Shown here one piece after another: positions 1-6,021 of a stretch of 13,538 nt of DNA. The notes beneath the pieces were generated by a model. The model saw only the letters and a program-made list of their open reading frames with translations. It had not been told where the DNA came from and made no database searches. Location of the stretch: positions 1-13,538 of the forward strand of contig JBBSKG010000074.1 of the NCBI GenBank assembly GCA_038256565.1, given 5' to 3'. How positions within the stretch are numbered: position 1 is the stretch's first letter; each line of letters opens with the position of its first letter. The translations under genes were made by a program, and so were the position numbers. The stretch comes from JACOTK01 sp038256565. Lineage in GTDB: Bacteria; Actinomycetota; Acidimicrobiia; Acidimicrobiales; CADCSY01.

Positions 1-762
1 CTTCGCGAGGCGCACGAGCGACTGATGAGTGGTGTGCGAGGTGGGTATGCGACCCCGGGCGAGTTTCGTCGCAGCCAGAACTGGATTGGCGGAACATCGC
101 CGACCGACGCAGCATTCGTGCCTCCCCCGGTCGACGCGATGATCGAGGCCCTGGACGACCTGGAGCGGTTTCTGCATGACCAGTCGATGCCGCTACTCGT
201 CCAGCTCGCGCTGGTTCACTATCAGTTCGAGGCTATTCACCCCTTTCTGGACGGCAACGGCCGTCTCGGTCGGCTGCTGATCCCGCTCGTGCTTGCCGAA
301 CGTGGCGTCCTCCCTCAGCCGCTCCTCTACCTGTCCGTCTACTTCGAGCGCCACCGAAACCACTACTACGACCTACTGATGAGCACCAGCCGCACCGGTG
401 AGTTTGGCCCATGGCTGCTCTTCTTTCTGACGGGCGTCGCATCCCAGGCCAACGATGCGTTGGAACGGACCGTACGGCTCGTCGAGTTGCAAACGGCTCT
501 ACGTAACCAGCTGCTCGACGAGAAGGCCACGACAACTGTCGTCCGCACGGCAGAGCTGCTCTTCAGCACGCCGTATATCTCCGCGACATGGCTATCCGAG
601 ACGCTCGACGTCTCCTACCCAACAGCGCAGTCCGCGATCAACACCCTGATCCGGCGTGGCGACCTGACGGAGTCGACCGGCCGCCAGCGAAACCGCTTCT
701 ATTTTGCAGCGAGAATCTTCGAAGCGGTCTACGGACGGTCCCCACAGCCCGAGCAGCGTTGA
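1..762 (+). CDS. Fic domain protein with C-terminal winged helix (5' end outside window)
   Basis: This is the C-terminal part of a Fic-family protein. Such proteins usually transfer AMP from ATP to a hydroxyl side chain of a target protein. The frame is open from base 1, upstream of the first ATG at 25, so the gene begins outside the window; family members are usually about 350-400 residues, so roughly 110 are missing. The visible part carries the region before the active site (PGEFRRSQNWIGG, then a stretch ending FVPPP) and the complete catalytic motif HPFLDGNGR at bases 238-264, with the catalytic His and the phosphate-binding GNGR. The last third (about bases 535-700) looks like a winged helix-turn-helix domain (SYPTAQSAINTLIRRGDL), common in stand-alone Fic proteins. 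The inhibitory helix, if any, would lie in the missing N-terminus, so the regulatory class cannot be assigned. The gene is GC-rich compared with the genes that follow. Activity is inferred from an intact motif; the target is unknown. Confidence 0.93.
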   Translation, partial: LREAHERLMSGVRGGYATPGEFRRSQNWIGGTSPTDAAFVPPPVDAMIEALDDLERFLHDQSMPLLVQLALVHYQFEAIHPFLDGNGRLGRLLIPLVLAERGVLPQPLLYLSVYFERHRNHYYDLLMSTSRTGEFGPWLLFFLTGVASQANDALERTVRLVELQTALRNQLLDEKATTTVVRTAELLFSTPYISATWLSETLDVSYPTAQSAINTLIRRGDLTESTGRQRNRFYFAARIFEAVYGRSPQPEQR

Positions 763-932
763 TGGCCGCAGCGGTTTCTCCATCAGATGCAGGCCCTTTT
801 TTGTCAGGCGAAGACTGGCAAAACGAATCGTTCGACACGCACATGGTGAACCTATTCGCTGAGCTTCTTAGAAAGGGCCGGGCTAATCCCCAACAAATGA
901 AGCTGTTAGGGGTTGGTGGAGGCGGACCGTAG
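762..932 (+). CDS. Doubtful 56-residue ORF overlapping the Fic stop
   Basis: The ATG shares its A with the TGA stop of the Fic gene (TGATG), an arrangement typical of translational coupling. The product is 56 residues, polar in the middle with a possible amphipathic helix (FDTHMVNLFAELLRKG) and a glycine-rich end. I do not recognise it. Against it: no clear ribosome binding site other than the coupling, small size, and its last 27 bases overlap the 3' end of pabC on the other strand. It could be a small partner of the Fic protein, a remnant of a longer gene cut when the two regions were joined, or chance. Nothing else is visible between 763 and 905. Confidence 0.22.
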   Translation: MAAAVSPSDAGPFLSGEDWQNESFDTHMVNLFAELLRKGRANPQQMKLLGVGGGGP

Positions 933-1760
933 ATTGGCGAAAGCGGTTATTGCTGCTCTGGTTAGAGGGCCTGGGGCAGTGGGAAGTTTCTTGCCATCGA
1001 CAGAGATGATGGGCTGCACGTTTCGGACGCTTGAGAGCAGGAAGGCTTCATCGGCTTTGGCCAATGCTGATATTGGTAGATCTTCTTCTGCAATGTCAGG
1101 CACAGCAAGCAGAAGAAGATCGCGGGTGACTCCGGCTAGACAACCTGCTGACAGGGGCGGGGTAATGAGTCGCCCACCAATGCCAACCACGACGTTTGAG
1201 CCCGACCCTTCGCATAGGTTGCCGGCCGTGTTGGCAAATATGGCTTCATCACCCCCAAGGCGATCAGCATGGGCAAGGGCGATGACATTTTCTGCATAAG
1301 AAGTGGTTTTGAGACCAGACGTGGCACCTCGCTCGTTGCGTGGCCATGGGACGACTACAACCGAAGCACTTGGTTTGATTGGGCTCAATTCAGCAATGGC
1401 AATTACAACAGTCGCAGCGGCATCGCCTCGGCCTGAACCTAAAGGTGCCTCACCTCCTGTCACTGTGATTCGAAGACGAGCTTCGGACAAAGCACTTGCA
1501 GCGATGACTTCAGTTATTGCCTGTTCTAAAACAGAGTCATCGGGAAGGGTTAGTTCGAGTGCGGCAGCTGTTCGTGAGAGGCGTTCGAGGTGTCGACGTA
1601 TGGCAAATGGTTTTCCATCAGCTACCAGCAGGGTTTCGAAGATGCCATCGCCAACCGTGAGTCCGTGATCAAAGACCGAGACTTTGGCTAGGTCATGGGC
1701 AACGAGCTCACCGTTGAGCCACACACATGGGGCGTTCTTCTTAGGCGAATTGTTTGTCAT
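906..1760 (-). CDS. pabC: Aminodeoxychorismate lyase (class IV PLP enzyme)
   Basis: Predicted to split 4-amino-4-deoxychorismate into p-aminobenzoate and pyruvate in the cytosol, the second step of the p-aminobenzoate branch of folate synthesis. At 284 residues it is normal length for fold-type IV PLP enzymes. Landmarks: SVFDHGLTVGDGIFET near residues 28-43, the phosphate-contacting region IRRHLERL at 54-61, the presumed PLP lysine Lys151 in LKTTSYAENV, the glutamate in NLCEGSGSN (Glu184), and LSSVRNVQPI at 242-251. D-amino-acid and branched-chain aminotransferases share this fold. The lyase call rests on the LKTTSYAEN form of the lysine motif and on pabB directly upstream on the same strand. 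The ATG at 1760-1758 is preceded by a good ribosome binding site, AAGAGG, at 1775-1770 (9-base spacing). The space to pabB is almost filled by repeat copy A. Confidence 0.85.
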   Translation of the reverse strand: MTNNSPKKNAPCVWLNGELVAHDLAKVSVFDHGLTVGDGIFETLLVADGKPFAIRRHLERLSRTAAALELTLPDDSVLEQAITEVIAASALSEARLRITVTGGEAPLGSGRGDAAATVVIAIAELSPIKPSASVVVVPWPRNERGATSGLKTTSYAENVIALAHADRLGGDEAIFANTAGNLCEGSGSNVVVGIGGRLITPPLSAGCLAGVTRDLLLLAVPDIAEEDLPISALAKADEAFLLSSVRNVQPIISVDGKKLPTAPGPLTRAAITAFANLRSASTNP

Positions 1761-1769
1761 TTGAATTAG

Positions 1770-1777
1770 CCTCTTCC
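1770..1777 (-). promoter_or_regulatory. Ribosome binding site of pabC
   Basis: Read on the minus strand the sequence is GGAAGAGG, ending 9 bases before the pabC ATG. It is a clear Shine-Dalgarno match and fixes the start. It is notable because pabB, the LCP gene and the UDP-glucose dehydrogenase gene nearby have no comparable site. Confidence 0.6.
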
Positions 1778-1790
1778 TGCAGTTGCGATG

Positions 1791-1804
1791 GGTCCTTTAG
1801 GACC
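1791..1804. repeat. Short perfect palindrome GGTCCT-TT-AGGACC
   Basis: A six-base perfect stem (GGTCCT / AGGACC) around TT, between the pabC start and repeat copy A. The same AGGACC sits at the outer edge of repeat copy B (2905-2910) and its complement GGTCCT at the other edge (3001-3006). In copies A and B it lies 3-4 bases outside the main arm, so it is probably an outer part of the repeat element rather than an independent site. Confidence 0.5.
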
Positions 1805-1808
1805 GTAA

Positions 1809-1886
1809 TGAAACAACTTGCGTGACACTTCAAAGTTTTCCTTGGTGGGTATCACAATTTGGCCTCCGGCCACGCGAGTTGTTTCA
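1809..1886 (-). repeat. Palindromic intergenic element, copy A
   Basis: A 78-base element with terminal inverted repeats of 16 bases and one mismatch: TGAAACAACTTGCGTG at 1809-1824 against CACGCGAGTTGTTTCA at 1871-1886. On the minus strand it matches copy C at about 67 of 79 positions with one gap (hand alignment), including the core GGCCGGAGGCC and the stretches ATTGTGAT, CCACCAAGG and AAACTTTGAA. It is inverted relative to copies B and C. Its right tip overlaps the end of pabB: the pabB TGA at 1886-1884 is the first three bases of the arm. No flanking direct repeat is evident. There is no T-tract after the stem, so it is not a standard intrinsic terminator. Candidate nature: a non-autonomous miniature transposon or structured REP-like unit. 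Confidence 0.85.
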
Positions 1887-2897
1887 TTTCAGGCCCTTAG
1901 ATGCCACTTGTAAGAGGCGATTGGTCTTCAATTCCGTTTCTTCCCATTCGCCGATGGGGTCCGAACCCCAGGTGATGCCACCACCTGTGCCCAGATGTAC
2001 TTGGCCTTCATCGAACCAGAATGTTCGTATGGCAACGTTTAGATCGCCAAGTTTATGGGTTGCATCAACCCAGCCGATGGCTCCGCAATATGGGCCACGG
2101 GGGACTGTTTCCAGTCGCTCAATCATGGCAAGGGCCGCAATTTTTGGTGCCCCGGTTACTGAGCCTGGGGGGAAAGTTGCTTCTAGTAATTCTGGCCAAC
2201 CGATATCTGGGCGAAGTCGTCCTTTGATTGTGCTGACGAGATGAGAGAGGCCGGGGTGAGTTTCAACTGCGCAAAGGTCGGGAACTTCAATTGAACCCCA
2301 TTCGCAAACTCGCCCGAGATCGTTTCTGACAAGGTCGACGATCATCACATTCTCTGCTCGGTCTTTTTCGAGAAATCCATCGTGGCTGGCGGCTGTTCCT
2401 TTTATTGGTTGTGAAGTCACCACTTGGCCAGTGCGCTGTAAGAAACGTTCCGGCGAGGCAGAGGCCACATGGATGCCGTGGTCTGGGAGCCTTATGACAG
2501 CGGAGTGGGGGGATGGGTTGCCCCCTGCAAGGGCGCTGCCGAGCGCCAGAATGTCCGCATCGAGGGGGAGAGGTGCAGAGAGGCGACGGGTGAGGTTCAC
2601 TTGATAAACGTCACCTTGGGCTATTGCATTTCGGATGGTTTTCACGCGCTCGCAAAAACCATTTTTGTCAAGGTTGCTAGTCCAGGCTTCAGGTGCTGGT
2701 CCGACCCAACGGCGAGCAGGTTTTCCAGTCATGGGTCGCTGGTTAGCAAAACGGGCACATAAAGGCTGTCCATTGAAAGGCAGCATTACAACCCAGAAAC
2801 CACTGCTATCGAGTGCGGTTAAATCGGTGGTGACGTCGATTAGTTCACTTGCCACGCGACCACCCACTGCAGCTACGGGAGCAGGAGAGCTAGGCAT
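1884..2897 (-). CDS. pabB: Aminodeoxychorismate synthase component I, short form
   Basis: Chorismate-binding enzyme that aminates chorismate to 4-amino-4-deoxychorismate, using ammonia from a PabA-type glutaminase (not in this window). Counting from the chosen ATG it has 337 residues. Motifs: AIAQGDVYQVNLTRR at 91-105, SQPIKGTA at 163-169 with the PabB-type nucleophile lysine Lys166 (anthranilate synthases have PIAGT here), DLVRNDLGRVC at 188-198, SVTGAPKIAA at 246-255 and YCGAIGW at 270-276. The lysine strongly favours PabB over TrpE. The N-terminal domain is about 100 residues shorter than in E. coli PabB. The frame stays open a further 21 codons to a TTG at 2960, but those codons lie largely inside repeat copy B, so I chose the ATG at 2897, although it has no ribosome binding site. 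The stop codon is provided by copy A. Whether the short N-terminus is native or was trimmed by the repeat cannot be decided here. Confidence 0.88.
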   Translation of the reverse strand: MPSSPAPVAAVGGRVASELIDVTTDLTALDSSGFWVVMLPFNGQPLCARFANQRPMTGKPARRWVGPAPEAWTSNLDKNGFCERVKTIRNAIAQGDVYQVNLTRRLSAPLPLDADILALGSALAGGNPSPHSAVIRLPDHGIHVASASPERFLQRTGQVVTSQPIKGTAASHDGFLEKDRAENVMIVDLVRNDLGRVCEWGSIEVPDLCAVETHPGLSHLVSTIKGRLRPDIGWPELLEATFPPGSVTGAPKIAALAMIERLETVPRGPYCGAIGWVDATHKLGDLNVAIRTFWFDEGQVHLGTGGGITWGSDPIGEWEETELKTNRLLQVASKGLK

Positions 2898-2904
2898 GAA
2901 ACCA

Positions 2905-3006
2905 AGGACCTGAGACAAAACTACTTGCGCGGCCGAAGGCCGAAAGTGAATACACCACAATGGTTAAACATGTAAGCGCCGCGCAAGTAGTTTTGTCACT
3001 GGTCCT
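2905..3006 (+). repeat. Palindromic intergenic element, copy B
   Basis: The most perfect copy. The inner arms at 2914-2933 and 2978-2997 are exact 20-base inverted repeats. They continue outwards, after three bases (TGA / ACT), into AGGACC (2905-2910) and GGTCCT (3001-3006), giving 29-base arms with two mismatches. The segment ACTTGCGCGGCCGAAGGCCG near the left arm matches copy C with one difference. Where copies A and C have AAACAACTT / AAGTTGTTT, this copy has AAAACTACTT / AAGTAGTTTT, so both arms changed together. It fills the divergent space between pabB and the LCP gene. On the minus strand a weak promoter-like pair (CTTACA, 18 bases, TATTCA) lies in its centre, so it might also drive pabB; that part is speculative. 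Confidence 0.88.
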
Positions 3007-3030
3007 AAGAGTAGGGCGTTGGGCCGAGGC

Positions 3031-3057
3031 TTGTTTCATAGAGACAACTGCTAGATT
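3031..3057 (+). promoter_or_regulatory. Possible promoter and dyad upstream of the LCP gene
   Basis: TTGTTT (3031-3036) and TAGATT (3052-3057, preceded by TG as in an extended -10) are spaced by 15 bases, and the -10 ends 9 bases before the LCP ATG. With no Shine-Dalgarno site, this fits a leaderless or nearly leaderless transcript. The proposed -35 overlaps an imperfect dyad, TTGTTTC-ATA-GAGACAA (3031-3047, one mismatch), which could be an operator. TTGTTTCA also matches the tip of repeat copies A and C. Spacing is short, so confidence is low. Confidence 0.3.
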
Positions 3058-3066
3058 CTTAGGGCT

Positions 3067-4560
3067 ATGACTTCTGTGGATGCCCCGATTCGAGATCGGT
3101 CGCGCACCTGGCCTCAGCGTGTGTTGGTGACTGTCAACGCTCTCTTGTTGTTGGGCGGCCTCGGTGGTGCCGCCACGTTCGGGGTTTTTTATATGGACCT
3201 GGGCAAGATTGGCCGCCTCGATATTTTGACCAATGAGCCCCCTCTTCCTGACGAGCCCATGAATATTCTTTTGGTCGGTAGCGATTCACGAGCTTTCGTT
3301 GACAATGGAGCCGAGGCGGAGTCGTTTGGAACGACTGCCACTGGCCCACCTAAGTCAGACACGATCATGTTGGTAAGAGTCGATGCCATCGCGGCGACGG
3401 CGACGATGTTGTCGTTTCCTCGTGATCTCTGGGTGAAGATCCCTGATTTAGATAAGAACGACAGAATCAACGTTGCTTTCAATTCTGCTTCGGAAGACCC
3501 AGCGGCGGGGGCGCAGCGGTTAATTGAGACCATTCAAGAAAACTTCAATATTCCCATTCATCATTACGCCCAAATAGGTTTTGCCAGCTTTAAGTCTCTG
3601 GTTGATGCCATTGGGGGGGTCGAGTTTTTTTTTCCATCTCCCGTAAGGGACTGGGATTCCAACCCAGCTGATGGCGGTCCGGCTAGAAGCATGACCGGTC
3701 TTCAGATTTTGGATAGCGGATGCGTCCATCTAAACGGCGACGAGGCACTGGGGTATGTACGCAGCCGTCATTTCCAAAGCCAGATTGATGGCAAGTGGAA
3801 ACCCGATTCTACTGGTGACTTTGGTCGCATTGACCGCCAACAGAATTTCATTCGGCGGGTGGCTAAGCAGGCACTTTCTAAAGGATTAAGTAACCCAATA
3901 AAGCTAAATAGCCTGGTCAAGGTAGCGGCTAAGAATGTAAATGTTGATCAGGATTTTTCGTTTGACGACATGTTGGCCATTGGTAAACAGTTCAAGTCAC
4001 TGAGCCCTGACGCAATTCAACAGCTTACACTTCCAGCCGAGAGTGCTCGCAAGGGCAAGGCTTCGGTAGTCGAGATCACAGATCAAGCGGCGGCAGAAGC
4101 AATTTTTGACGTTTTTCGTGGCATCGACCCCAATGTACCCAAGATCTATGCACCCCGTGATGTTCGAGTTCGTGTTTTGAATGGGTCTGGTCGAGCTGGT
4201 GAAGCTTTGGCAACGAGTGAATCACTCGTACAGGCTGGTTTCGTCATTACTGGTACGGGTAATGGAAACTTAACGAAGACAACCACAATTCGTTATGGCA
4301 GCGGGCAACGGGAAAAGGCAGAGTTATTGAATAGCTACCTAGCTACACCCGCTACCTTGATAGAGGACGCCAGCATGACCGTTGACGCTGTCATCACCAC
4401 CGGTACTGATTTTTCAGGAATACTGCCCACGCCCCGTCCAGTGGATGCGGCACCGCCCACAACCGCTGCACCAGTAGCCACCATTCCGCCACCTCCAAAG
4501 GCTGGTGAGTCAACTACCGTCGCCCCTGGGCCAACTACAACCACGAATCCTGAATGTTGA
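3067..4560 (+). CDS. LytR-CpsA-Psr family wall-polymer ligase
   Basis: LCP enzymes transfer glycopolymers from an undecaprenyl- or decaprenyl-phosphate carrier to peptidoglycan on the outer membrane face. The 497 residues comprise a short basic cytoplasmic tail (1-18), one membrane helix (about 19-43), the LCP domain (about 65-270), a LytR_C domain (about 365-450, beginning VRVRVLNGSG) and a flexible Pro/Thr/Ala-rich tail (about 454-497) ending in Cys. LCP landmarks are visible: NILLVGSDSR (66-75), KSDTIMLVRVD (96-106), SFPRDLWV (116-123), NGDEALGYVRSRH (223-235) and DFGRIDRQQNFI (251-262). The Arg and Asp residues that bind the pyrophosphate are intact. It precedes a nucleotide-sugar and glycosyltransferase operon, which suggests that it ligates the glycan made there. 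A hairpin and repeat copy C separate it from that operon. The ATG lacks a good ribosome binding site. Confidence 0.92.
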   Translation: MTSVDAPIRDRSRTWPQRVLVTVNALLLLGGLGGAATFGVFYMDLGKIGRLDILTNEPPLPDEPMNILLVGSDSRAFVDNGAEAESFGTTATGPPKSDTIMLVRVDAIAATATMLSFPRDLWVKIPDLDKNDRINVAFNSASEDPAAGAQRLIETIQENFNIPIHHYAQIGFASFKSLVDAIGGVEFFFPSPVRDWDSNPADGGPARSMTGLQILDSGCVHLNGDEALGYVRSRHFQSQIDGKWKPDSTGDFGRIDRQQNFIRRVAKQALSKGLSNPIKLNSLVKVAAKNVNVDQDFSFDDMLAIGKQFKSLSPDAIQQLTLPAESARKGKASVVEITDQAAAEAIFDVFRGIDPNVPKIYAPRDVRVRVLNGSGRAGEALATSESLVQAGFVITGTGNGNLTKTTTIRYGSGQREKAELLNSYLATPATLIEDASMTVDAVITTGTDFSGILPTPRPVDAAPPTTAAPVATIPPPPKAGESTTVAPGPTTTTNPEC

Positions 4561-4578
4561 ACCGAGCTGCTGAGCCTC

Positions 4579-4600
4579 TTAAGAACCCGAGGGTTCTTAA
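4579..4600. terminator. Perfect hairpin after the LCP gene, possible terminator
   Basis: A 22-base hairpin 19 bases after the LCP stop: TTAAGAACC, loop CGAG, GGTTCTTAA, with a perfect nine-base stem. There is no following T-run beyond the stem itself, so it is not a canonical intrinsic terminator. Its place just behind a stop codon and ahead of a new promoter region makes a termination or 3'-end protection role the simplest reading. Confidence 0.45.
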
Positions 4601-4633
4601 TCGGAGCTTCAAGGCATGACGGTTAGGGGTCGA

Positions 4634-4716
4634 CGTGAAACAACTTGCGCGGCCGGAGGCCGGATTGTGATGACCACCAAGGCAAACTTTGAAAGTGCTG
4701 TGCAAGTTGTTTCACG
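4634..4716 (+). repeat. Palindromic intergenic element, copy C
   Basis: Terminal inverted repeats of 15 bases are perfect: CGTGAAACAACTTGC at 4634-4648 and GCAAGTTGTTTCACG at 4702-4716. Inside are two small hairpin-prone segments, GGCC-GGA-GGCC (4651-4661) and ACTTT-G-AAAGT (4686-4696), so the folded form would be a long stem with two side hairpins. It is in the same orientation as copy B and opposite to copy A. It fills most of the space between the LCP hairpin and the UDP-glucose dehydrogenase gene, and its right tip lies 21 bases before that ATG. Confidence 0.87.
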
Positions 4717-4737
4717 GTTAGCCCTTACACTTTTCGA

Positions 4738-6021
4738 ATGAGCAGAATAGCGATTGTTGGCACGGGCTATGTCGGCCTTACTACTGGCGCATATCTGGCT
4801 CATTTGGGTCATGACGTTATTTGTGCAGACGTGTTCGCCGAGAAGATAGAGCGATTGAACCGAGGCGACCTGCCGATTTTCGAAGCTGGACTTCCGGAGT
4901 TGGTGAGAGAGGGCTTAGATAGCGGCCGGTTGTCGTTCGTACTTGGTGCAACCCATGCCGTTGTGGAAGCCCAGTTTGTTTTTCTCTGCGTTCAGACTCC
5001 CCAAGGCGAAGATGGTTCTGCAGATCTGACATATATACGTGAGGCAGCAAGTGAGATTGGGCCGCTGCTCGATGCCGAATGCATCGTTATTAATAAGTCA
5101 ACGGTTCCCGTTGGTTCAACGCGTGTTGTCGAACAAGCACTAGAACGAGACGACGTTTTTGTTGTTTCAAACCCAGAGTTTCTTCGTGAAGGCTCGGCTG
5201 TGCATGATTGCCTTAACCCTGATCGCATTGTTATTGGAAGCGACGATCAGGCGGCAGCGATGAGGGTGGCGGTGTTGTTTGAGAGTCTCAAGGCTCCACT
5301 TGTCATCACTGACCCAGCATCGGCTGAGACCATTAAGTACGCCTCCAATGCTTTTTTGGCCACCAAGATCAGCTATGTGAATGCCTTGGCGAATGTTTGT
5401 GAGGCGGTGGGAGCCGACGTGCGCGAGGTCGTCTTGGGTATGGGTTACGACAAGCGTATTGGTTTCGAGTTTTTAAAGCCCGGCCCAGGCTGGGGTGGGT
5501 CATGTTTCCCCAAGGACACTCGGGCAATGGTCCACATTGCCGATGAGGCGGGTTATGACTTCAATCTTTTGCGAGGTGTTATTTCTGTTAATGACGAACA
5601 GCACGAGCGCATGGTTACCAAGGTCGAACGGATGGTTGGTGGGTCAGTTATGGATAAAACGGTCGCCGTATGGGGGCTGACTTTTAAAGCACGAACCGAC
5701 GATCTTCGTGATTCCCCTGCACTTGAGGTCATTCATCGACTCAGGAGTAGAGGGGCCAAGGTCAAAGCCTATGACCCGGCGATTGTGAACAGTGAGCACC
5801 CATATTTGGAAGGCATTGAAATTTCTGTTGACCCATACCCAATTTGTGAAGATGCAGATGTTTTGGTGGTGCTAACCGAGTGGGACGAGTTTCGCTGGCT
5901 AGATTTCGCGAAAGTCGCTGGGCTTATGAAGGCACCACGCATCGTTGATACTCGTAACTTGTTGGAGTCAGCCGGAATACGCCGTCGAGGTTTTGTCTAT
6001 GACGGTGTGGGTCGTGCGTGA
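4738..6021 (+). CDS. UDP-glucose 6-dehydrogenase
   Basis: Oxidises UDP-glucose twice, with two NAD+, to UDP-glucuronate in the cytosol. The 427 residues are typical. Landmarks: Rossmann motif GTGYVG at 8-13 with the adenosine-side Asp31, NKSTVPVGST at 119-128, NPEFLREGSA at 145-154 with the catalytic-loop Glu, TIKYASNAF at 198-206 (Lys200), and GPGWGGSCFPKD at 249-260 with the nucleophile Cys256 and Asp260. The C-terminal UDP-binding part includes WGLTFKARTDDLRDSPA (312-328). Related UDP-sugar dehydrogenases exist (UDP-ManNAc, UDP-GlcNAc), but the following decarboxylase strongly supports UDP-glucose. There is no Shine-Dalgarno site; TACACT at 4726-4731 ends six bases before the ATG and could be a -10 box of a leaderless message. 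It shares one base with the next gene (TGATG). Confidence 0.94.
   Translation: MSRIAIVGTGYVGLTTGAYLAHLGHDVICADVFAEKIERLNRGDLPIFEAGLPELVREGLDSGRLSFVLGATHAVVEAQFVFLCVQTPQGEDGSADLTYIREAASEIGPLLDAECIVINKSTVPVGSTRVVEQALERDDVFVVSNPEFLREGSAVHDCLNPDRIVIGSDDQAAAMRVAVLFESLKAPLVITDPASAETIKYASNAFLATKISYVNALANVCEAVGADVREVVLGMGYDKRIGFEFLKPGPGWGGSCFPKDTRAMVHIADEAGYDFNLLRGVISVNDEQHERMVTKVERMVGGSVMDKTVAVWGLTFKARTDDLRDSPALEVIHRLRSRGAKVKAYDPAIVNSEHPYLEGIEISVDPYPICEDADVLVVLTEWDEFRWLDFAKVAGLMKAPRIVDTRNLLESAGIRRRGFVYDGVGRA

Noticed and set aside
588..761. Longer version of the ORF ending at 932, starting inside the Fic gene
   Set aside because: The upstream part lies fully within the winged-helix coding sequence in another frame; only the portion from 762 is worth considering.
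1884..2897. Anthranilate synthase component I (TrpE)
   Set aside because: The motif is PIKGT with the PabB lysine rather than PIAGT, and pabC is adjacent.
2905..3006. Copy B as an ordinary intrinsic terminator
   Set aside because: It sits between divergent promoters, not behind a gene, the arms are separated by 44 bases, and no T-tract follows the stem.
1809..4716. Repeats as integron attC sites
   Set aside because: Size and inverted-repeat layout are similar, but the outer boxes do not fit RYYYAAC / GTTRRRY, the genes between are ordinary core genes in both orientations, and there is no integrase.
1809..4716. Repeats as a CRISPR array
   Set aside because: Only three copies, separated by whole genes, in mixed orientation, with no regular spacers.
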